Shown here: one piece after another, positions 7,492-16,178 of the stretch | How the letters are laid out: each line of letters begins with the position of its first letter | Numbering within the stretch: the stretch's first letter is position 1 | Source of the DNA: RGIG1995 sp045652425 | GTDB lineage: Bacteria; Bacillota; Clostridia; Oscillospirales; CAG-272 | Direction: 5' to 3' | Length of the DNA stretch: 23,740 nucleotides | Assembly (NCBI GenBank): GCA_045652425.1 | Contig: JAZRUG010000020.1 | Location: 1-23,740 of the forward strand | Made by a program: the position numbers and the translations under genes | Notes under the pieces: generated by a model | What the model was told of the DNA's origin: nothing | What the model saw: only the letters and a program-made list of their open reading frames with translations | The model's database searches: none

Positions 7492-8240
7492 GTTAGTTCA
7501 TCTAATGTTCCAAAACGGTAACCCTCTTCTTTCCAATAATTTATTACCCTTTCAAGAACCGCGGCGTTTGTGGCTGAAGTTGGATGAAGTAAAACAACCA
7601 TCCCATTGTGCGTGTTTTCTGTAATTTTTTGAAATGCATATTCCTCGGAGGGTTGTTTGTTATTATCCCAATCAGCATAAGCAAAGCTCCAGAAAATAGT
7701 TTTATATCCCAGCACGTTCGCAAATTCCAGGTTAAGCTTATTAAATCTCCCTTCCGGCGGTCTGTAATATGGTGCCAGTTTTAATCCTGTTTTTTCAGTA
7801 TAAATATTTTCAAGTTTATTCAGCTCATTTTTGAAATCGTCTACATTTGTGATTTTGGTCATATCAGGATGTTTAGCTGTATGATTGCAAACCAGATGTC
7901 CTTCATCAGCCATTCTTTTTACTAAATCTGTATTCCTCACTATAAGATTCTCCAGAATAAAGAATGCTCCCTTAACTTTGTGTTTCTTCATTGTATCAAG
8001 TATTTTTTCTATATTTCCGTTTTCATATCCTGCATCAAACGTCAAATATATAACCTTATCATTTTCTTCTGCAGTTTTGTCTAAATAATATCCATTGTAT
8101 TCCGTTATATATGAAAATTGATTTTCTAAAGAGGGTTGCTTGTGGTCCTTTTCTCTTCTTACACTCCAGCTTTCTGCGTTACACATAATCGGAAAACACA
8201 TAATCGTTAACATAGCGAAGAAACATATCTTTTTAAACAT
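7479..8240 (-). CDS. pdaA: Delta-lactam-biosynthetic de-N-acetylase (PdaA-like)
   Basis: A 253-residue exported CE4 deacetylase. In B. subtilis PdaA deacetylates N-acetylmuramic acid on the way to muramic delta-lactam of the spore cortex, the feature needed for cortex lysis at germination. A signal peptide covers residues 1-22. The diagnostic first motif is TFDAGYENG (residues 67-75). As in PdaA (TFDNGYENG), the second aspartate of the usual TFDDG is missing; here it is alanine. Metal histidines lie in NHTAKH (H120, H124), then RPPEG near 169, FWSFAYADW and the last-motif VLLHP. A hydrophobic/aromatic SWSVRREKD linker follows the signal, as in PdaA. AAAGGTG lies about 11 bases before the ATG. 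It is the first gene of a two-gene unit with the next deacetylase and implies a spore-former. Confidence 0.9.
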   Translation of the reverse strand: MFKKICFFAMLTIMCFPIMCNAESWSVRREKDHKQPSLENQFSYITEYNGYYLDKTAEENDKVIYLTFDAGYENGNIEKILDTMKKHKVKGAFFILENLIVRNTDLVKRMADEGHLVCNHTAKHPDMTKITNVDDFKNELNKLENIYTEKTGLKLAPYYRPPEGRFNKLNLEFANVLGYKTIFWSFAYADWDNNKQPSEEYAFQKITENTHNGMVVLLHPTSATNAAVLERVINYWKEEGYRFGTLDELTCKK

Positions 8241-8276
8241 ATAATAATTTCACACCTTTCTTTTTTGATTTAATTT

Positions 8277-8306
8277 TATTATTCCCATTAATCTAAAAAG
8301 GAAAAC
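8277..8306 (-). promoter_or_regulatory. Candidate sigma-F/G-like promoter of the pdaA-like gene
   Basis: On the minus strand GGGAATAATA (8286-8277) fits the sigma-F -10 pattern GGNNANAHTR at every fixed position. At a 15-base distance upstream is GTTTT (8306-8302), a partial match to the -35 GYATA. No convincing sigma-A promoter was found for this gene. B. subtilis pdaA is a forespore gene, which makes the site plausible, but the -35 is weak. Confidence 0.35.
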
Positions 8307-8381
8307 GCTAAAAAGATACCATATATATCAAAATTTATTTAAAAAATTTTTTCATTGAAATAAAAAAATAATGATAATGTA

Positions 8382-8410
8382 TTGAAATTAATGTGAATTT
8401 ATGGTATAAT
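8382..8410 (+). promoter_or_regulatory. Sigma-A type promoter of the malic enzyme gene
   Basis: TTGAAA (8382-8387), 17-base spacer, perfect TATAAT (8405-8410). Start of transcription near 8417, leader about 32 bases. Confidence 0.85.
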
Positions 8411-8448
8411 TTACATTATAATATTTGTGATTGCGAAAGGACTATATT

Positions 8449-9621
8449 ATGGACTTTAAAAAACTCGCATTAAAAAAACATGAAGAATGGGGAGGCAAAA
8501 TTGAAATTGCTCCCAGAACAACAGCAAAATCAAAAGAAGCTCTCTCTATAGCATACACTCCCGGTGTTGCTGAACCCTGCTTGGCAATACAGAAAGATGT
8601 TAACCTTTCATATACTTTAACACGTCGTTGGAATACAGTTGCAGTGGTAACTGACGGTACAGCCGTTCTTGGTCTTGGCGACATCGGTCCCGAAGCCGGT
8701 ATGCCTGTTATGGAAGGTAAATGTCTTCTCTTCAAAGAGTTTGGTGATGTTGATGCTATTCCTCTTTGCGTACGCTCAAAAGAAGTTGATGATATTGTAA
8801 AAACAGTTGAACTTCTCGCAGGCAGTTTTGGTGGCGTAAACCTCGAAGATATTTCCGCTCCCAGATGCTTTGAAATTGAACGCAGACTTAAAAAATCATG
8901 CGACATTCCGATATTCCACGATGACCAGCACGGCACTGCTGTTGTAACTTTGGCTGCTATGCTTAACGCGCTCAAACTTACAGGCAAGAAAATCGACGAA
9001 ATCCGCGTTGTAACAAGTGGCGCGGGGGCTGCAGGAATTGCTATCATTCGTCTTCTCATTTCAATGGGACTTAAAGACGTTGTAATGTGTGATAGATCCG
9101 GTGCCATCTATAAAGGTCGTGAAGGACTTAATTCCGAAAAGCAGGAAATTGCTGAAATAACCAACCAGCAGATGAGAAAAGGCTCTCTCGCAGACGTCCT
9201 TGCCGGTGCTGACGTATTTATCGGTGTTTCTGCACCTAACTGTGTAACTCCTGAAATGGTTAAGTCTATGGCTAAAGATCCTATTCTCTTCCCGATGGCA
9301 AACCCAGTTCCTGAAATTATGCCAGAACTCGCTAAAGAAGCAGGTGCAGCAGTTATTGGTACAGGCCGTTCAGACTTCCCCAATCAGATCAACAACGTAC
9401 TTGCATTCCCCGGTATATTCAGAGGGGCACTTGATGTTCGTGCATCTGATATTAATGATGAAATGAAGATTGCGGCTGCTAAGGCAATTGCATCTCTCGT
9501 TTCTGACGAAGAACTCAATGCAGATTATATTATTCCGGCACCCTTTAATGAAAAAGTTAAAGATACAGTTGCAAAAGCAGTTGCAAAAGCTGCAAGAGCT
9601 ACAGGTGTTGCAAGAATTTAA
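8449..9621 (+). CDS. Malic enzyme (malate dehydrogenase, oxaloacetate-decarboxylating)
   Basis: The 390-residue cytoplasmic enzyme oxidatively decarboxylates malate to pyruvate with reduction of NAD(P)+, linking the C4-acid pool to pyruvate. The short bacterial form is indicated by length. Visible features are the catalytic tyrosine in SIAYTPGVAEP (Y36), the catalytic lysine in MPVMEGK (K91), metal-binding VNLEDISAPRCFEIE and FHDDQHGTA, a dinucleotide-binding SGAGAAGIA loop, and ANPVPEI near the C-terminus. Whether NAD or NADP is preferred cannot be settled by eye. I chose ATG 8449 over an in-frame TTG at 8431 because AAAGGA stands 8 bases before the ATG and the family begins there. It is a monocistronic unit with a strong promoter and terminator. 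Confidence 0.96.
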   Translation: MDFKKLALKKHEEWGGKIEIAPRTTAKSKEALSIAYTPGVAEPCLAIQKDVNLSYTLTRRWNTVAVVTDGTAVLGLGDIGPEAGMPVMEGKCLLFKEFGDVDAIPLCVRSKEVDDIVKTVELLAGSFGGVNLEDISAPRCFEIERRLKKSCDIPIFHDDQHGTAVVTLAAMLNALKLTGKKIDEIRVVTSGAGAAGIAIIRLLISMGLKDVVMCDRSGAIYKGREGLNSEKQEIAEITNQQMRKGSLADVLAGADVFIGVSAPNCVTPEMVKSMAKDPILFPMANPVPEIMPELAKEAGAAVIGTGRSDFPNQINNVLAFPGIFRGALDVRASDINDEMKIAAAKAIASLVSDEELNADYIIPAPFNEKVKDTVAKAVAKAARATGVARI

Positions 9622-9638
9622 ATGTATCTCAAAAGATC

Positions 9639-9672
9639 ATGGCATACTCCGTTTAAGAGTATGCCATTTTTT
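9639..9672 (+). terminator. Rho-independent terminator after malic enzyme gene
   Basis: An 11-bp stem ATGGCATACTC / GAGTATGCCAT (9639-9649 with 9657-9667) with a 7-base loop is followed by a run of T to 9672. Confidence 0.92.
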
Positions 9673-9722
9673 ATCAGCCACCAAAAAAGTTGTTGACAAA
9701 TCAAAATCTTTTTTCAAATTTA

Positions 9723-9751
9723 TTGACATTGATATAAAAAAAGGTTATACT
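9723..9751 (+). promoter_or_regulatory. Sigma-A type promoter of the acyl-CoA synthetase-like gene
   Basis: Perfect TTGACA (9723-9728), 17-base spacer, TATACT (9746-9751). A second perfect TTGACA sits exactly 30 bases upstream (9693-9698), without a good -10 at the right distance. Start near 9758, leader about 63 bases, containing the small dyad ATGATTTATCAT. Confidence 0.85.
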
Positions 9752-9820
9752 GTATTTATAAAATAATGATTTATCATTTTTATTGTTTATGATCAAAATA
9801 ACAGTAGGAGAGTCAATGCA

Positions 9821-11512
9821 ATGAAAAACACTAAATTAAGAGAAAAAATTGAGTTTGATAACGTAAAAGATCTTGTCGAAAAAGTGGGTGATATGTATAA
9901 AGGTGATTATGTTTATACATACCGTGTTAACCCAAGAGATAAAGATGTTGTAAAAGTTAAATATGAAGAAATGCGCGATGATGTACGTGCTCTCGCAACA
10001 GAGTTTATTGCAAGAGGATATAAGGGTAAACATATCGCTCTTATAGGCAAGCTTACGTATCAATGGATTCTTGTATATTGGGCAACTTTATCTATAGGAA
10101 GCGTGCTTGTTCCGCTCGATCCCGAGTGGACGGTCGAAGATCTTTCTGATACTTCTACAAAAGCGGATGCAATTGCGTTGTTTATAGGAAAAGATAGTGC
10201 GGAAAAAGGCGAAATTATAAAGAATACAATAGGAATAAACGATTTGACCATTCTTGAAGGAGATGGCGAAAATACAATTTCAGCCTTCGTCGCTTCCGGA
10301 CGTAAGCGTATTGAAGACGGAGATTCTTCGTATTTTGATAACACACCGGATCCTAACGTTCTTTCGTTGCTTGTATTTACATCAGGTACAACAGGTAAAG
10401 GAAAAGGAGTTATGCTTTCGCAGAATGCGGTACTTTCTGACCTCGCAGATATAATTCCTTATATGGATTTCCAGAAGAAAACGATAGCCCTTCTTCCACC
10501 TCATCACACCTACGGCTCAAGCGTTGCAATACTCGGTCAAACTTCTATAGGCAGCGAAATATATCTTTCTGCAGGTATTAAATATATTCAAAAAGAACTC
10601 AAAGAACAAAAGCCTGGCCACATTGTTCTTGTGCCTCTTTACCTCGAAACATTCTACAGAAAGATTATGGCAAACATCAAAGACCAAGGAAAAGAAAAGT
10701 TTGTTATGAATGCCATAAAAGTTAGTAACGGGTTACGTAAGGTCGGAATTGATCGCCGCAGAAAACTTTTTAAAGCTATTCTCGAAGCTTTCGGCGGAGA
10801 AACCAAGATGGTTATTTCCGGTGGAGCACCTATCAGCCAGGAGATTATGGACTTTTTTGATGGGATAGGTATATCAGTCCTCAACGGTTACGGTATAACA
10901 GAATGTGCTCCTATCATTGCCGTAAACCACAGCAAATGGGTCATTCCCGGAAGTGTAGGCTTCCCTCTCAACATTTGTGATGTACGCATTGATGAGCCTA
11001 ATGAAGACACCGAAGGCGAGATATGCGTAAAAGGTCCCAATGTGATGCTCGGGTATTACAAAGATGAAGAAACGACCAAAGAGGCTTTCACAGAAGACGG
11101 TTACTTTAGAACGGGTGACTATGGAAAGTTTGATAAAAACGGTGCGTTGTTCATAACAGGCAGAAAGAAAAATTTGATTATACTTTCAAACGGTAAAAAC
11201 GTTTATCCCGAAGAGATTGAAACTGAACTTGCTTCAACCCCCGGAGTGGTTGATGTAATTGTTTACGAAGGCCAAAGCAAACGCGGAGTTGAAAACAATA
11301 AAATTGTTGCAGAAATATTCCCGGATAAAGAATATATTGAAAAAAACAATATCGAAGATGTTCAGGCATACCTTCAGGAATACATCAATGAATACAACAG
11401 AACTGCAGTTCCCTACAAAAAAATCGGTATACTTAAAGTAAGAGATGAAGAATTTCCGAAAAACACCCTTCGAAAGATTCTTAGATTTAAACTTGATATG
11501 ACAATCGAATAA
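9821..11512 (+). CDS. AMP-binding acyl-CoA synthetase (long-chain fatty acid-CoA ligase-like)
   Basis: This 563-residue member of the adenylate-forming (ANL) superfamily activates a carboxylic acid as the acyl-adenylate and transfers it, usually to CoA. The phosphate-binding motif TSGTTGKGKGVML lies at residues about 187-199, the NGYGITECAP motif near 352, the GYFRTGDYGKFDKNGALFITGRK hinge segment near 426, and the C-terminal lysine motif PKNTLRKILR near 545; in this last one the usual Gly before Lys is Arg. No membrane segment is seen. AGGAGAG stands about 8 bases before the ATG. Size and motifs resemble FadD-like long-chain ligases; transfer to an acyl carrier protein instead of CoA cannot be excluded. 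It is a monocistronic unit ending in a shared bidirectional terminator. Confidence 0.9.
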   Translation: MKNTKLREKIEFDNVKDLVEKVGDMYKGDYVYTYRVNPRDKDVVKVKYEEMRDDVRALATEFIARGYKGKHIALIGKLTYQWILVYWATLSIGSVLVPLDPEWTVEDLSDTSTKADAIALFIGKDSAEKGEIIKNTIGINDLTILEGDGENTISAFVASGRKRIEDGDSSYFDNTPDPNVLSLLVFTSGTTGKGKGVMLSQNAVLSDLADIIPYMDFQKKTIALLPPHHTYGSSVAILGQTSIGSEIYLSAGIKYIQKELKEQKPGHIVLVPLYLETFYRKIMANIKDQGKEKFVMNAIKVSNGLRKVGIDRRRKLFKAILEAFGGETKMVISGGAPISQEIMDFFDGIGISVLNGYGITECAPIIAVNHSKWVIPGSVGFPLNICDVRIDEPNEDTEGEICVKGPNVMLGYYKDEETTKEAFTEDGYFRTGDYGKFDKNGALFITGRKKNLIILSNGKNVYPEEIETELASTPGVVDVIVYEGQSKRGVENNKIVAEIFPDKEYIEKNNIEDVQAYLQEYINEYNRTAVPYKKIGILKVRDEEFPKNTLRKILRFKLDMTIE

Positions 11513-11515
11513 AAC

Positions 11516-11555
11516 AAAAGAACTCATCAAACATAATAGTTTGATGAGTTCTTTT
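11516..11555. terminator. Bidirectional terminator between convergent genes
   Basis: A perfect 17-bp stem (11516-11532 with 11539-11555) with a 6-base AT loop begins in AAAAG and ends in CTTTT, so it has a T run on both strands. It ends the acyl-CoA synthetase gene on the plus strand. Its right arm runs into the stop codon of the ABC ATPase gene on the minus strand. Confidence 0.93.
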
Positions 11556-12288
11556 ACATAAGTTGTTTACTTGATTCATTTTCGAATGATGTTCTTCTAT
11601 ACCCATTTTCGTCTTTAAAAAGAATCATTTTTCCGTTATCCATTTTATAAATTTTATCAGCTCTTTCGGCAATGCTCATATCATGTGTTACAATAATAAG
11701 CGTTTGGCCGATTTGACTTTTCAGTTTTAGTAAAAGATCAAGAACTTCATCTGCATTTTGTCTGTCAAGATTGCCAGTAGGTTCGTCAGCAAAAAGTATT
11801 TGAGGTCTGTTTATTAAAGCTCTTGCGATCGCTACTCTCTGTTGCTGACCGCCCGAAAGTTCACTTGGCAAATGATGTAATCTATCCTCAATTTTCAACG
11901 CTTTTACAAGCTTTTTTAAATGCTCTTCATATCTAAATTCCGACTGGTCACACATGATAGCAGGAATAACTATATTTTCAAGAGCAGTAAATTGAGGCAA
12001 AAGATTATGTTTTTGAAAAACAACGCCAATAAATCTTCCTCGAAAACGCGCTAATTCATTAGCGTTCATTTTTGCAATATCATTTCCTCTTATTTTTATT
12101 TTACCTGCGTTGGGACGGTCGAGTCCCGTACATAAATTCAAAAACGTACTCTTCCCCGAACCGGATGAACCAATTATTGCTATAAATTCGCCATCTGTAA
12201 CTTTTAAAGATACTCTGTCTACGGCGTTAATCGTCGCATCATACTGCTTATATTGTTTAATAACTTCTTCAGTTTCAAGAATATACAT
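11554..12288 (-). CDS. ABC transporter ATP-binding protein (MacB/LolD/FtsE-like)
   Basis: A 244-residue cytoplasmic ATPase subunit. Walker A is GSSGSGKST near residue 40, the Q-loop is VFQKHNLLP, the signature is LSGGQQQRVA, Walker B with the D-loop is ILFADEPTGNLD, and the switch histidine is in IIVTHDMS. Sequence and length match the subfamily that serves FtsX-type permeases (LolD, MacB, BceA, YtrE). AGAGGTG stands 6 bases before the ATG. The start follows the permease gene by 13 bases, so the two form one transporter. It is the last gene of the cysK operon. The final about 25 residues beyond the ATPase core are hydrophilic and have no recognised function. Confidence 0.96.
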   Translation of the reverse strand: MYILETEEVIKQYKQYDATINAVDRVSLKVTDGEFIAIIGSSGSGKSTFLNLCTGLDRPNAGKIKIRGNDIAKMNANELARFRGRFIGVVFQKHNLLPQFTALENIVIPAIMCDQSEFRYEEHLKKLVKALKIEDRLHHLPSELSGGQQQRVAIARALINRPQILFADEPTGNLDRQNADEVLDLLLKLKSQIGQTLIIVTHDMSIAERADKIYKMDNGKMILFKDENGYRRTSFENESSKQLM

Positions 12289-12301
12289 TTTTTCACCTCT
12301 T

Positions 12302-14518
12302 TTATACTTCGGGAATAGCAGTTTTATTTTTAGTTTTGTACAAATAATAGTTTATAAATGTCGAAACAAATGTAAACACAACAGTGCATACTCCCCCGAT
12401 AATAAAAGCTTTCTCGGGGAATGAAAAACTGTATCTGAATTCATACATAAACAAAAATGAATTCATAAACTTAAATACCAACAAAGAAAACAGAACAGAT
12501 GAAATCACATAGATTATTACAGAAAAGAACGACAAAAATACACCTTCTCTTATTATTATTTGTTTGACGTTTTTTTGAGTAAATCCAATAGCACGCAGAA
12601 GTGTAAATTCTGCATTCCTCTTGCTGTAGAAAAGAATTTGTGAGAAAAACAAAACTATGGCAGAAACAAATAAAATTAATACTGAAATCACAATTAATTT
12701 AACTGCGAAAGAAGTTTTTATTGCATTATTTCTGTAGAGATTTGAATATAAATTTTTCACATTTACATAAACAGAGTTATCATCGTTTCTGAATTGAAGC
12801 TGTCCTATTCTTAAAATATCGGAGTAAAGTTTATCGATTTGTTGTGCAGATAATGATTTGTCTGCAAACAAATATACGTTTTTGTAATCTGCATAACGCT
12901 CTGTAATCTTTTCATACATTTGATTATTCATATATAATTTAAGATTTTTAGAACCGTTATCATGTATTACCGCACCGATTGTATATTCGGTGTATTTGAA
13001 TATATAACATCGCAATCTTTCTTTCAAAAGATCTTTCCCCTGCAGCATATAATCGGGCTCTTCTGTCCTTGTGTAATAATCGGCAAGCTTTATTTTGTCA
13101 CCCGGTTTAAAATTAAATTGTGTTGAATTATTAAAGGAATCAGAAATGATGATTGTATTATCTTGAGTCAATACACTTTCAAGGTTGCCAGAGTAATCCT
13201 GTTTCTTTAAATAATCTATAACTTCACTGTCTGCAGCACAATAGTCAACATTATCCAAAGCGTAATATTCCTTGTCGTATGACACGAGATTTGCCATTAA
13301 TCTGGTGTTGCATTTTGGGATAAGTATATGTTCGGAAAGTCCCATAGCAGGTGTATATTTTTCTTTAAAAGTCCCGGTAATCCCGTCAAATCCAAGAAAA
13401 TATGCCCTATCCTCATCTGTATATTTATGATTACCTGTAAAAGTAACTTCAAATTGAGGGGAGTCTGACAAAATTTTCTCTGTAAATAATCGCGAACAGA
13501 ATATACCACAAACAAATATCGCGGCAAACAAAACGCCTGATACAAGCAAAACTGAATAATATTTTATGTATCTAAACAAACTTAAGCCGACTAATTTATT
13601 TAACGGGCTTTTTGTGAACAAATCAACAGATTTTTTTGGTGAAAAAACAAAATTAGAATTATCTTTTGAAACTATTAGCGTTATAGGTGTTTTTAAAGCT
13701 GTTTTAGTAATAACAAACAACACTGCTAAACAATTTATTGTGAGAGTCAACACAAAGATCTTTAAACAGTCCACAAACTTGAACACAAAACTTACATCGC
13801 TACCGTTTGAAATAAAATAATTAACCAAAAGAGCAACAACAACAGACGGAATAAACGTTAAAATAGAAATAACGCTCATTTCCCAAAAAGAAGTATTAAA
13901 AAGTTTTTTCTTATCAGCGCCAAAAGACATATAAATTCCGTAGTCAAACATATAATTGTTGGCTCTGATATTGTATAGAACGCAAAGCAAAATAAAGAAA
14001 ATTACGGCTGTTAATAACAAATATAAATTATAAAGAAAAGTGTTCTTTTGGATAGTGTTTTCAAGGTTAAATAAAGGTGTGGGGGCAGAAAATACACTTC
14101 CGTATTTTTCAAGATTCTCCATATATTTTCTTTCGAATCTTTCCATTCCCTTTTGCGGATCATTTGCGAAAGCTATGTATACGTCGCACTTATAGTCATA
14201 ATCTTTTATGTCTCCGTATTCTTTGATATCTTTAATATCAAAAAAATGCTCATCTTGAAAATAATACACCGAAGAGCGCTCTAAATACCGTCTTTGATCG
14301 GCGTTCATGTAGTAAAAAACATAATGAGAATTATGAGAATCTTTTATACTTTCGTTTATATTAACGTTATTGATACGCGAAGAAAAACACACAATCCCAA
14401 GAAGAGATTGTACTATGAAGAGGGCGATATAAAACCACGCAAAGCGTCTAAAATTAAACGTAACTGTTTTGTATGCAAGTTTAAAATTATTTTCAAGATA
14501 CTCTTGCACTTTTTCCAC
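12302..14518 (-). CDS. ABC transporter permease, FtsX-type, two half-domains
   Basis: This 738-residue membrane protein has about eight predicted membrane segments: near 26-45, 163-185, 212-235, 247-270, 320-340, 628-650, 675-697 and 707-728. The first and last groups of four each resemble an FtsX unit. The conserved cytoplasmic motif after a TM is seen twice (YGIYMSFGADKKKL near 192; FTLLRAIGFTQKNV near 657). Two extracytoplasmic domains lie between segments: about 115 residues (45-160) and a large one of about 280 residues (345-625). FtsX-type permeases commonly use ATP to drive work outside the membrane (efflux of peptides or lipoproteins, or signalling). The start is GTG at 14518, 7 bases after GAGGG. 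No periplasmic adaptor or two-component genes lie nearby, so the substrate is unknown. Confidence 0.92.
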   Translation of the reverse strand: MEKVQEYLENNFKLAYKTVTFNFRRFAWFYIALFIVQSLLGIVCFSSRINNVNINESIKDSHNSHYVFYYMNADQRRYLERSSVYYFQDEHFFDIKDIKEYGDIKDYDYKCDVYIAFANDPQKGMERFERKYMENLEKYGSVFSAPTPLFNLENTIQKNTFLYNLYLLLTAVIFFILLCVLYNIRANNYMFDYGIYMSFGADKKKLFNTSFWEMSVISILTFIPSVVVALLVNYFISNGSDVSFVFKFVDCLKIFVLTLTINCLAVLFVITKTALKTPITLIVSKDNSNFVFSPKKSVDLFTKSPLNKLVGLSLFRYIKYYSVLLVSGVLFAAIFVCGIFCSRLFTEKILSDSPQFEVTFTGNHKYTDEDRAYFLGFDGITGTFKEKYTPAMGLSEHILIPKCNTRLMANLVSYDKEYYALDNVDYCAADSEVIDYLKKQDYSGNLESVLTQDNTIIISDSFNNSTQFNFKPGDKIKLADYYTRTEEPDYMLQGKDLLKERLRCYIFKYTEYTIGAVIHDNGSKNLKLYMNNQMYEKITERYADYKNVYLFADKSLSAQQIDKLYSDILRIGQLQFRNDDNSVYVNVKNLYSNLYRNNAIKTSFAVKLIVISVLILFVSAIVLFFSQILFYSKRNAEFTLLRAIGFTQKNVKQIIIREGVFLSFFSVIIYVISSVLFSLLVFKFMNSFLFMYEFRYSFSFPEKAFIIGGVCTVVFTFVSTFINYYLYKTKNKTAIPEV

Positions 14519-14538
14519 TTTAACACCCTCTTTGTTAA

Positions 14539-14988
14539 TTAAATCATTTTTCTGAATTTATTGTTTATAAAAACAAAAGAAACAATAATCCCTACAGTAG
14601 CTCCGAATAAATCAAGCCAAACGTCAAGCAACATGGAACCTCTTCCGGTAAAATACTGAATGGTTTCATCTGACATAGCAACCAAACAAGAAATTAAAAC
14701 TGATTTAAAGATGTAATTCGTATCACATTTTTTATCAAAGTATGAATATCCGCAAATTGAAGCTCCAAAGACAAAAAATTCAGCAAAATGGGCCGCTTTA
14801 CGAATAAACATATCGCTTTCCATAACGGGAAATCTTAATGCTTCTAAAATGCCGTTAATGAAAGCCAACAATCTCCCGCTTGTTTCTGCGGATTCTTTTA
14901 TTGATGGAAACGAATTACTGAAAATAAAACCTACAATGCCTATCAAATAAACTATATAAATAACTTTAAAAAGTGTTTTATTTTTCAT
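14539..14988 (-). CDS. VanZ-like family membrane protein
   Basis: A 149-residue protein with four hydrophobic segments (residues about 7-25, 66-82, 92-108, 120-142). The VanZ-family signature is present: RKAAHFAEFFVFG (conserved His and Glu), then DETIQYFTGRGSMLLDVWLDLFGATVG. VanZ of enterococci gives low-level teicoplanin resistance by an unclear mechanism; most chromosomal VanZ-like proteins have no assigned function. The gene overlaps the end of deoB by 11 bases and precedes the permease by 20 bases, so it is co-transcribed with an ABC transporter. A shared role in envelope stress or glycopeptide tolerance is only a guess from context. Confidence 0.9.
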   Translation of the reverse strand: MKNKTLFKVIYIVYLIGIVGFIFSNSFPSIKESAETSGRLLAFINGILEALRFPVMESDMFIRKAAHFAEFFVFGASICGYSYFDKKCDTNYIFKSVLISCLVAMSDETIQYFTGRGSMLLDVWLDLFGATVGIIVSFVFINNKFRKMI

Positions 14989-16156
14989 TTTTTACCTTCT
15001 CAATCTCTTCAATAAAGCTGACGCCGTCAAGTTCATTATCAATCCCAAACCAATCGAGAAGCGTCTTACCGATATCGGAATAACTCTCCCTGGTTCCAAG
15101 ATTTTTAGAAATAATATTTTTACCATACAACAACATAGGTGTATATTCTCTCGAATGGTCAGTGCTTTCGGTAGCAGGATCACAGCCATGATCAGCTGTA
15201 ACTATTAAAATATCGTCTGAAGACATTTTATCTTGAAAAGAACCGAGCCACTCATCGAATTCATTTAATGCTTTAACATACCCGTCGGTATTATTTCTGT
15301 GTCCATAAAGTGAGTCAAATTCCACGAGGTTTACAAAACAAAGTCCGCAAAAATCATCATCGCATATTTTTAGTGTTTTTTTCATTCCATCTGCATTGGA
15401 GATGGTCGGGATAGTTTTAGTGATGCCCCTTCCGGCAAATATATCATTAATCTTTCCTACCGATATAACATCAAAACCGTTGTCTTTCAGATAATCAAGC
15501 GCAGTTAAACCACGAGGCTCGACAGAAAAATCATGTCTGTTTGATGTTCTTGTGTAGTTAGGATATTGCCCAATATACGGACGTGCAATAACCCGTCCTA
15601 CTGCATGTTCTCCAACGAGAATATTTCTTGCAATTCTGCAATATCTATACAAGTCTTCAACCGAAACAACATCTTCTTTAGCAGCTATTTGGAACACGCT
15701 GTCAGAAGATGTATATACGATAAGATTACCCGTTTTTTCGTGTTCAGGACCATAATCAAGAATAACCTGCGTGCCGGAATATGGTTTATTACATATAATT
15801 TTCTTTCCTGTCTCTTTTTCGAATTTTTTTATAATTTCTTCAGGAAATCCATTTGGATAAGTCGGGAATGTTTTTTCTGATATTAACCCCATAATCTCCC
15901 AATGTCCAACAGTTGTATCTTTTCCGTTGGATTTTTCGGCCATACGAGCAAAAATTGACGAAGGACAACTGCATATTTTTGAATAATCATTTTCATCTAT
16001 ATTAAAAATTCCCATTTTAGAAAGATTGGGGATTTTTAATATATTAGAGTTATAAAGAGATTTTAGGGTATTACTTCCCTTATCTCCATATTTAGCAGCA
16101 TCAGGAAGTTCACCTATTCCCAAGCTATCAAGCACAATAACAAAAACTCTTTTCAT
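14978..16156 (-). CDS. deoB: Phosphopentomutase
   Basis: The 392-residue cytoplasmic enzyme interconverts ribose 1-phosphate (or deoxyribose 1-phosphate) and the 5-phosphate, feeding nucleoside salvage into the pentose phosphate pathway. It belongs to the alkaline phosphatase superfamily. The N-terminal metal aspartate is in VIVLDSLGIGELPDA (D10), the catalytic threonine in DTTVGHWE near residue 80-86, and C-terminal metal ligands are in TADHGCDP. I start it at ATG 16156, with GAGGT just before it, and not at an in-frame ATG at 16213. This gives the family's usual length and avoids overlap with cysK. The usual salvage partners (purine or pyrimidine nucleoside phosphorylase, deoC) are not adjacent; it sits between cysK and a vanZ-like gene. 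Confidence 0.96.
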   Translation of the reverse strand: MKRVFVIVLDSLGIGELPDAAKYGDKGSNTLKSLYNSNILKIPNLSKMGIFNIDENDYSKICSCPSSIFARMAEKSNGKDTTVGHWEIMGLISEKTFPTYPNGFPEEIIKKFEKETGKKIICNKPYSGTQVILDYGPEHEKTGNLIVYTSSDSVFQIAAKEDVVSVEDLYRYCRIARNILVGEHAVGRVIARPYIGQYPNYTRTSNRHDFSVEPRGLTALDYLKDNGFDVISVGKINDIFAGRGITKTIPTISNADGMKKTLKICDDDFCGLCFVNLVEFDSLYGHRNNTDGYVKALNEFDEWLGSFQDKMSSDDILIVTADHGCDPATESTDHSREYTPMLLYGKNIISKNLGTRESYSDIGKTLLDWFGIDNELDGVSFIEEIEKVKNEK

Positions 16157-16178
16157 ATGACCTCTTTTGTGTAAAATT

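Noticed and set aside
8431..8448. TTG start six codons before the malic enzyme ATG
   Set aside because: The ribosome site AAAGGA lies inside this extension and points to ATG 8449.
8442..9107. 221-codon minus-strand frame opposite malic enzyme
   Set aside because: Entirely antisense to a well-recognised enzyme, with a serine/arginine-rich composition typical of a shadow frame.
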